A stretch of DNA of 11,156 bases from Desulfobacula sp. GTDB lineage: Bacteria > Desulfobacterota > Desulfobacteria > Desulfobacterales > Desulfobacteraceae. The stretch is taken from assembly GCA_018702715.1 (NCBI GenBank), contig JABIYQ010000495.1, forward strand, positions 1 through 11,156, given 5' to 3'. The notes under the pieces are model-generated. The model was not told where the DNA came from, searched no databases, and saw only the letters and a program-made list of their open reading frames with translations. Positions 7,064 to 11,156 of the stretch are shown in pieces (the stretch's first letter is position 1; every line of letters starts with the position of its first letter). A program made the position numbers and the translations under genes.

Positions 7064-7092
7064 TTGACGTGTTCTTTCATGTTTATTAAAGC
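7064..7092 (+). promoter_or_regulatory. Possible promoter of the oxidoreductase–etfBA operon
   Basis: TTGACG (7064-7069) is followed after 17 bp by TAAAGC (7087-7092), a weak -10. An imperfect dyad CTTTCATGTTTATTAAAG (7074-7091) overlaps it and contains one TTCAT half-site, but no full copy of the 16-bp dyad seen upstream is present. The operon might also be read through from the regulator gene, as no terminator is visible in the 129-bp gap. Confidence 0.3.
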
Positions 7093-7142
7093 TTTTTAGT
7101 TCGTATTCAAAAGGTTAAGAAATATTTGGGAGGTAAAGAAGT

Positions 7143-9206
7143 ATGACTTCAATAATCGGTCCGGCAAGTTTTAAATTATTCGGGATATTCCCCACAGCAA
7201 TATTGTCATTTATTTTGCCTATCATTGGTATAGGATTGTTCACCTATATTATGGTCAGGCGTATTGCACCCCTTGTGAGGGCAAACCCGGATAACAGGTT
7301 AGATCAGATCGGCAAGCGTGTTAAGAATCTTGTTTTTATCTGGCTGGGGCAGATGCGACAACCAAGATACATGCTGGCAGGTGTGCTTCATATAGCCATT
7401 TTTGCAGGATTTTTAATTTTGTCCATCCGGTCTACATCACTTGTTATTATTGGTTTTTCAGACGGATTTGTAATACCCGGGTTTGGAGGGTTTTTAGGCG
7501 ATATTTATAATTTTATAAAGGATTATGCTGCAACAATTGTCCTTATTGCCTGTATTATAGCTGCTGTTAGAAGGGGGATTTTTAAACCCAAACGTTATGC
7601 TGTTCCGGAAAAATACGGCAAGGATCATACGGGAGAAGCTGTATTTGTATTGGGAATTATTGCAACGCTTATGATCTCAGAAAGTATGTTTGAAGCCTCT
7701 GAGCTTGCCTATGAATTTCAGCATACGGGACAGGAACATTTTCTTGCCCCTTTGTCTCTGGTCTGGATATTTAAGGCAATGTTTTCTTCCGCTCCTCAAA
7801 GTTTTCTTCAGGGACTTCATATTTTTACTTATTTTGTTCATGACCTGACATTTTTCTTTTTCCTATGTTTTTTACCCATGGGAAAACATTTTCACGTAAT
7901 TACATCTGTTTTTAATGTCTTTTTTATGCGGGTTAAGAAAGGCAAAATTAAACCTGTAATGCATGGCGTTTCCGATGATAAACTGGATGACCTTGAATCT
8001 TTTGGTGTAAAAGTACTTGAAGATTTTACCTGGAAACATATGCTGGATTTTTATTCCTGTGCCGATTGCGGCAGGTGTTCTGATCATTGTCCTGCCAATG
8101 CAGCCGGACGCCCATTATCACCCAGGTTTATTACCATTAAGGCAAGAGATCTGATGTTTAAAAATTATCCGTTTTCAGGTGAGATTTATAAAAGCGATAT
8201 TTTAGTAGAAGATATTTACACTGAAGATGAAATCTGGTCTTGTACGACCTGTGGTGCCTGTGAAGAAGAGTGTCCTTTAGGGATCGAATATATTGATAAA
8301 ATGGTGGATTTAAGAAGAGGTATGGTGGATGAAGGCATGGTTCCGCAATCTCTGCAAAAACCATTGAAAGCCCTTGAAAAAAGGGGTAATCCTTATGGGA
8401 AAATGGAGAAAAAAAGAGCAGCATGGGCAAATGATAAAGAATTCAAAGCAAACTTTCAGATTAAAGACCTTGCCAAAGAGACAGCCGATACTCTCTATTT
8501 TGTAGACAGTATTACATCATATGATGATGATATGCAGGATATAGCAAGAAAGACATCCATTATCCTTAAAAAAGCAGATATTGATTTTGGTATTCTGGGT
8601 AAATTGGAAAAGGACAGCGGAAATGAGGTCTTGCGTTTTGGCGAAGAAATGTTGTACCAGGATTTAAAAGAGCAAAATACTGAAGCGATACGCAAAACAG
8701 GTGTAAAGCAGATTGTGACAGCAGACCCTCATGCCTATAATGCATTGAAAAATGATTATGACAACCTTGTGCCTGTTAAGCATATCAGCCAGATAGTTGC
8801 CCAGAAAATATCCTCTGGAGTACTTGATCTTAAATCCTGTCAGAATCCTGAAAAGATCTATGTCTATCATGATCCATGCTATCTTGGGCGGCACAATGGT
8901 ATTTATGAAGATCCCAGAATGGCCATGGATGCCATTGACGGGTTGACAAGAGTAGAACTTGAAAAAAGCCGTGATCGATCCTTTTGCTGTGGTGGAGGCG
9001 GGTTGATGCTTTTCTATGAACCGGAAGAAGAGACACGAATGGGAGTTTTAAGAGTCAATATGGCTGCTGCAGCCGGAGCAACAGTCATTGTAACTGCCTG
9101 TCCTTTTTGCCTGGTTAATATTCAGGATGCGATAAAGGTTGCGGGAAAAGAGGGTGAGATGGAAGCTTTGGATTTTACAAATCTAATTGAGCAGCACTTA
9201 TATTAA
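7143..9206 (+). CDS. ETF:(mena)quinone oxidoreductase-type membrane Fe-S protein (NarI-like/CCG domains)
   Basis: This 687-residue protein combines an N-terminal NarI-like membrane part (helices about 15-37, 78-96, 127-146, 166-184, 222-246; candidate heme b histidines His83, His226, His233), two cubane [4Fe-4S] sites (Cys306, 309, 312, 316 and Cys367, 370, 373, 377) and a C-terminal HdrB-like CCG region. The second CCG motif is complete (Cys579, Cys615-Cys616, Cys653, Cys656). The first keeps its fold-like spacing but has lost all its cysteines (Ser456, Asp491-Ser492, Asp528, Ala531). Proteins of this design next to etfBA are known as EMO and move electrons from reduced ETF to menaquinone during beta-oxidation. 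GGAGG precedes the ATG with suitable spacing. It is the first gene of the operon with etfB (63 bp on) and etfA. Role inferred from architecture and neighbours; the generic label would be heterodisulfide reductase-related protein. Confidence 0.92.
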   Translation: MTSIIGPASFKLFGIFPTAILSFILPIIGIGLFTYIMVRRIAPLVRANPDNRLDQIGKRVKNLVFIWLGQMRQPRYMLAGVLHIAIFAGFLILSIRSTSLVIIGFSDGFVIPGFGGFLGDIYNFIKDYAATIVLIACIIAAVRRGIFKPKRYAVPEKYGKDHTGEAVFVLGIIATLMISESMFEASELAYEFQHTGQEHFLAPLSLVWIFKAMFSSAPQSFLQGLHIFTYFVHDLTFFFFLCFLPMGKHFHVITSVFNVFFMRVKKGKIKPVMHGVSDDKLDDLESFGVKVLEDFTWKHMLDFYSCADCGRCSDHCPANAAGRPLSPRFITIKARDLMFKNYPFSGEIYKSDILVEDIYTEDEIWSCTTCGACEEECPLGIEYIDKMVDLRRGMVDEGMVPQSLQKPLKALEKRGNPYGKMEKKRAAWANDKEFKANFQIKDLAKETADTLYFVDSITSYDDDMQDIARKTSIILKKADIDFGILGKLEKDSGNEVLRFGEEMLYQDLKEQNTEAIRKTGVKQIVTADPHAYNALKNDYDNLVPVKHISQIVAQKISSGVLDLKSCQNPEKIYVYHDPCYLGRHNGIYEDPRMAMDAIDGLTRVELEKSRDRSFCCGGGGLMLFYEPEEETRMGVLRVNMAAAAGATVIVTACPFCLVNIQDAIKVAGKEGEMEALDFTNLIEQHLY

Positions 9207-9269
9207 AATAAATGAGTTACAGGTTAGAGGCTAAATTTGTGACGGATAATTGATTTAAAGGAGGCAATA

Positions 9270-10055
9270 ATGGAGATTTTGGTATGTGTCAAGAGAGTAC
9301 CGGATACTGCTGAGAATGAATTTGAACTCAACAGCGCTGGTAATGATCTTGATCGTGATGATTTAGTTTATTCAGTCAATGAATGGGATAATTATGCAGT
9401 TGAAGAAGCCATTCAAATTGTTGATAAAGTCGGTGGAAGTGTAACTGTTATAACTGTTGGTGATGATGAATCAGAAGAAGTTTTAAGGCGTGAGATGGCA
9501 ATGGGTGCCAATAATGGAATCCTTCTTTCTGATGATGCATTTGAAGGCTCTGATGGTAAGGCAATTGCTGCAATTTTAAAGGCAGAAACTCAAAAAGGGA
9601 ACTACGACCTGATTCTTTCGGGTGCCCAGGCAGATGAAGGGGCAGGGCAGATTGGCGGAATGCTGGCTGCAATGATGGATTACCCCTATGCGTCCCTGGT
9701 GAATAAAATTGAAGTTGGAGATGGTAAAATAATAGTGGGCAGAGAGATTGAGGGTGGAAACCAGGAAATGAATGAAATGCAACTGCCTTGTGTTCTTTCT
9801 ATTCAAACAGGTATTAATGAACCCCGTTATGTCGGTATCAGGGGAATCAGAAAGGTTGCCAGTGTCGATATCCCTGTTAAGGGAGCCGGCGATCTTGGCA
9901 TTGATACTGCAAGTGTCGGAGAAGCCGGTTCAAAAACCAAAAGAGTTGATTATTTTGTCCCGGATATGGGCGAAGGTGCTGAGATGTTGGAAGGCTCCAC
10001 GGACGAGATTATTGAAAAGCTGATTGAGAAGCTTAAAGCTAAAGGAGGGCTTTGA
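9270..10055 (+). CDS. etfB: Electron transfer flavoprotein subunit beta
   Basis: The 261-residue product has the usual EtfB length. It opens with the family start MEILVCVKRVPDT, has the nucleotide-binding loop GAQADEGAGQIGGMLA (118-133) and the beta-subunit signature region around GREIEGGNQEMNEMQLPCVL. EtfB holds AMP (or, in bifurcating types, FAD) and pairs with EtfA to take electrons from acyl-CoA dehydrogenases in the cytoplasm. A strong AAAGGAGG (9257-9264) lies 5 nt before the ATG. It is followed after 2 bp by etfA. Pairing with a membrane quinone oxidoreductase gene suggests the ordinary, non-bifurcating route to quinone, but the sequence alone does not settle this. Confidence 0.96.
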   Translation: MEILVCVKRVPDTAENEFELNSAGNDLDRDDLVYSVNEWDNYAVEEAIQIVDKVGGSVTVITVGDDESEEVLRREMAMGANNGILLSDDAFEGSDGKAIAAILKAETQKGNYDLILSGAQADEGAGQIGGMLAAMMDYPYASLVNKIEVGDGKIIVGREIEGGNQEMNEMQLPCVLSIQTGINEPRYVGIRGIRKVASVDIPVKGAGDLGIDTASVGEAGSKTKRVDYFVPDMGEGAEMLEGSTDEIIEKLIEKLKAKGGL

Positions 10056-10057
10056 TC

Positions 10058-11026
10058 ATGACACAGATTTTTGCATATATCCCATTTAATAATGGTGTGG
10101 CTGAAGATATAGCACAGGAATATCCAGCAGCTGCCAAGAAAATAGATGAGGGTGCTTCCTTAACAGCTGTTGTAACCGGATCAGGAGCGGATCTTGATAA
10201 AGTAGCCAATGATATGACACCTATTTATTCACAAGTGATAAAAATAGATAATGCAGACCTTGCCTATCCCAATGCCGACATCGTTAGAAAAGCAATAGAA
10301 AACGTAATTCCTTCGGATTCGATTTTCCTTATGGCCCACAATACCTTTGGAATGGACTTGGCTCCTGGTTTATCAATTAAAATGGATTCAGCTTATGCAG
10401 CCGATATAGTTGATTTTGAAGGAGTAGAAGGTACTGTTCTAAAGGCGGTCCGCCAGGAACTTGGCGGGGCGGTCAGTACTCATGTAACCGTTGATATATC
10501 TTCCGGTGCTGTTATAACGATACGGCCTGGATCTTTTGCTCCGATTGAAGAAGGATCAGCCGGTGGGTCAGTGGTTGATAAATCCGGTGATGCCGGTGAT
10601 CTTTCCACAAAAAGAAAATTTCTTGAAATTGTTGCAGCAGAAGTGGGTGATGTTGATATTACTAAATCTGATGTGCTTGTTTCTGTCGGTCGCGGTATTG
10701 AGGATGAAGATAATATCGAGATTGCCCAGGAACTTGCTGAAGCAATGAACGCTGTTGTATCCTGCTCAAGACCGATTGTGGATGCCAAATGGCTTGAGAA
10801 ATCACGCCAGGTTGGAACTTCGGGCCAGACAGTTAAGCCTAAAGTATACATGGCTATGGGTATTTCAGGCTCTTTTCAGCATCTGGGCGGTATAAAAGGC
10901 AATCCATTTATTGTTGCAGTAAACAAGAATCCAAAAGCACCGATTTTTCAGGTTGCAGATGTTGGTATTGTTGAAGATATTCTTGATTTTATGCCTGAGC
11001 TTACTGAAGCAATTAACGATCTTTAA
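10058..11026 (+). CDS. etfA: Electron transfer flavoprotein subunit alpha
   Basis: This is a 322-residue EtfA, the normal length. The C-terminal FAD domain carries SVGRGI (209-214), CSRPIVD (236-242), QVGTSGQT (251-258), GISGSFQH (268-275) and the FIVAVNKNPKAPIF stretch (284-297). The signature GxxQH has Phe where Ile or Val is usual, and Asn-Pro where Asp-Pro is common; both are mild changes. The start is set at ATG 10058: AAAGGAGGG (10041-10049) ends 8 nt before it, whereas the in-frame TTG at 10052 would sit only 2 nt from that site and overlap the etfB stop. EtfA binds the FAD that passes electrons on to the quinone oxidoreductase. It is the last gene of the operon, followed by a strong terminator. 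Confidence 0.96.
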   Translation: MTQIFAYIPFNNGVAEDIAQEYPAAAKKIDEGASLTAVVTGSGADLDKVANDMTPIYSQVIKIDNADLAYPNADIVRKAIENVIPSDSIFLMAHNTFGMDLAPGLSIKMDSAYAADIVDFEGVEGTVLKAVRQELGGAVSTHVTVDISSGAVITIRPGSFAPIEEGSAGGSVVDKSGDAGDLSTKRKFLEIVAAEVGDVDITKSDVLVSVGRGIEDEDNIEIAQELAEAMNAVVSCSRPIVDAKWLEKSRQVGTSGQTVKPKVYMAMGISGSFQHLGGIKGNPFIVAVNKNPKAPIFQVADVGIVEDILDFMPELTEAINDL

Positions 11027-11046
11027 GATTATTTAAATTTTTTTTT

Positions 11047-11081
11047 AAAGGGGCCTGGAATTGGTATACAGGCCCCTTTTT
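11047..11081 (+). terminator. Intrinsic terminator of the etf operon
   Basis: A perfect 11-bp stem (AAAGGGGCCTG, 11047-11057, with CAGGCCCCTTT, 11069-11079) with an 11-nt loop runs into a T-tract at 11077-11081. It begins 20 bp after the etfA stop codon. Confidence 0.9.
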
Positions 11082-11093
11082 ATTTCCTTAAAG

Positions 11094-11156
11094 TGGGGTC
11101 AGGCCTGCATAGTTGCGTTTAGGGTTCCTAAACGCAACTATGCAGGCCTGACCCCA
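11094..11156. repeat. Perfect 63-bp inverted repeat, REP/RAYT-like palindrome
   Basis: The left arm (11094-11123) starts TGGGGTCAGGCCTGCATAGT, and the right arm (11127-11156) is its exact 30-nt reverse complement, with only GTT between them. Each arm also contains the smaller palindrome CAGGCCTG. The repeat lies 12 bp after the etf terminator and ends exactly at the window edge, so it may extend further. TGGGGTCAGGCCT-type sequences are, from memory, common in Desulfobacterota intergenic regions near REP-associated tyrosine transposase (Y1) genes. No transposase is in the window, so this may be a non-autonomous element. A fold-back assembly artefact cannot be excluded. Confidence 0.85.

Noticed and set aside
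7046..7110. Inverted TTGAATA and TATTCAA before the etf operon as an operator
   Set aside because: The halves are 51 nt apart, too far for one TetR dimer, and match poorly to the candidate FadR-like dyads.
10052..10057. TTG at 10052 as start of etfA
   Set aside because: It is only 2 nt from the strong AAAGGAGGG site and overlaps the etfB stop; ATG 10058 has correct spacing.
10480..10851. Open frame of 123 codons on the minus strand inside etfA
   Set aside because: It is antisense to a conserved FAD domain, Ser/Thr/Pro-rich with no recognisable motif, and is a by-product of etfA codon pattern.
1..11156. CRISPR array, tRNA or rRNA genes, defence cassette
   Set aside because: No regularly spaced repeats, no cloverleaf or rRNA signature and no defence-type protein were seen in the window.

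Overview
The window (11,156 bp, AT-rich) looks like chromosomal DNA from a sulfate-reducing or related Desulfobacterota bacterium, most likely a Desulfobacteraceae-type organism. This is inferred from gene content, not from a search. The clues are a membrane Fe-S/cytochrome b-type ETF:quinone oxidoreductase next to etfBA under a FadR-like TetR regulator, a FlgM-associated-type small gene, and the phoH–7TM-HD pair. All gaps between genes are shorter than 300 bp.

Left part (1-4217). On the minus strand, phoH (RNA-associated P-loop ATPase) overlaps the start of a large 7TM-HD phosphohydrolase gene (YqfF/PgpH type), which runs off the left edge. On the plus strand, diverging from phoH, cvpA (membrane protein) overlaps mazG (nucleotide pyrophosphohydrolase), which appears to use a TTG start. 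These are housekeeping genes for RNA metabolism, cyclic dinucleotide turnover and nucleotide-pool cleaning.

Middle part (4218-6365). mazG converges with a minus-strand pair: a long-form class II fructose-bisphosphate aldolase and, downstream of it, a small gene resembling the DVU0524 family of FlgM-associated proteins. A large imperfect inverted repeat lies between the convergent genes.

Right part (6366-11156). A TetR-family regulator very like Bacillus FadR (YsiA) precedes an operon coding for an ETF:(mena)quinone oxidoreductase-type membrane protein, EtfB and EtfA. Together these would pass electrons from acyl-CoA dehydrogenases through ETF to the membrane quinone pool during fatty-acid beta-oxidation, with the regulator sensing acyl-CoA. 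The operon ends in a clear intrinsic terminator. A perfect 30-bp-arm inverted repeat follows and ends exactly at the window edge; it resembles REP/RAYT-type palindromes.

Most interesting points: (1) the 63-bp perfect palindrome; (2) the fadR-like promoter and operator layout, which implies that the first ATG is not the start; (3) a second 16-bp dyad of identical architecture in the aldolase promoter region, hinting at co-regulation of glycolysis/gluconeogenesis with beta-oxidation; (4) loss of every cysteine of the first CCG (noncubane Fe-S) motif in the oxidoreductase. I did not find a novel defence or mobile system beyond the palindrome.
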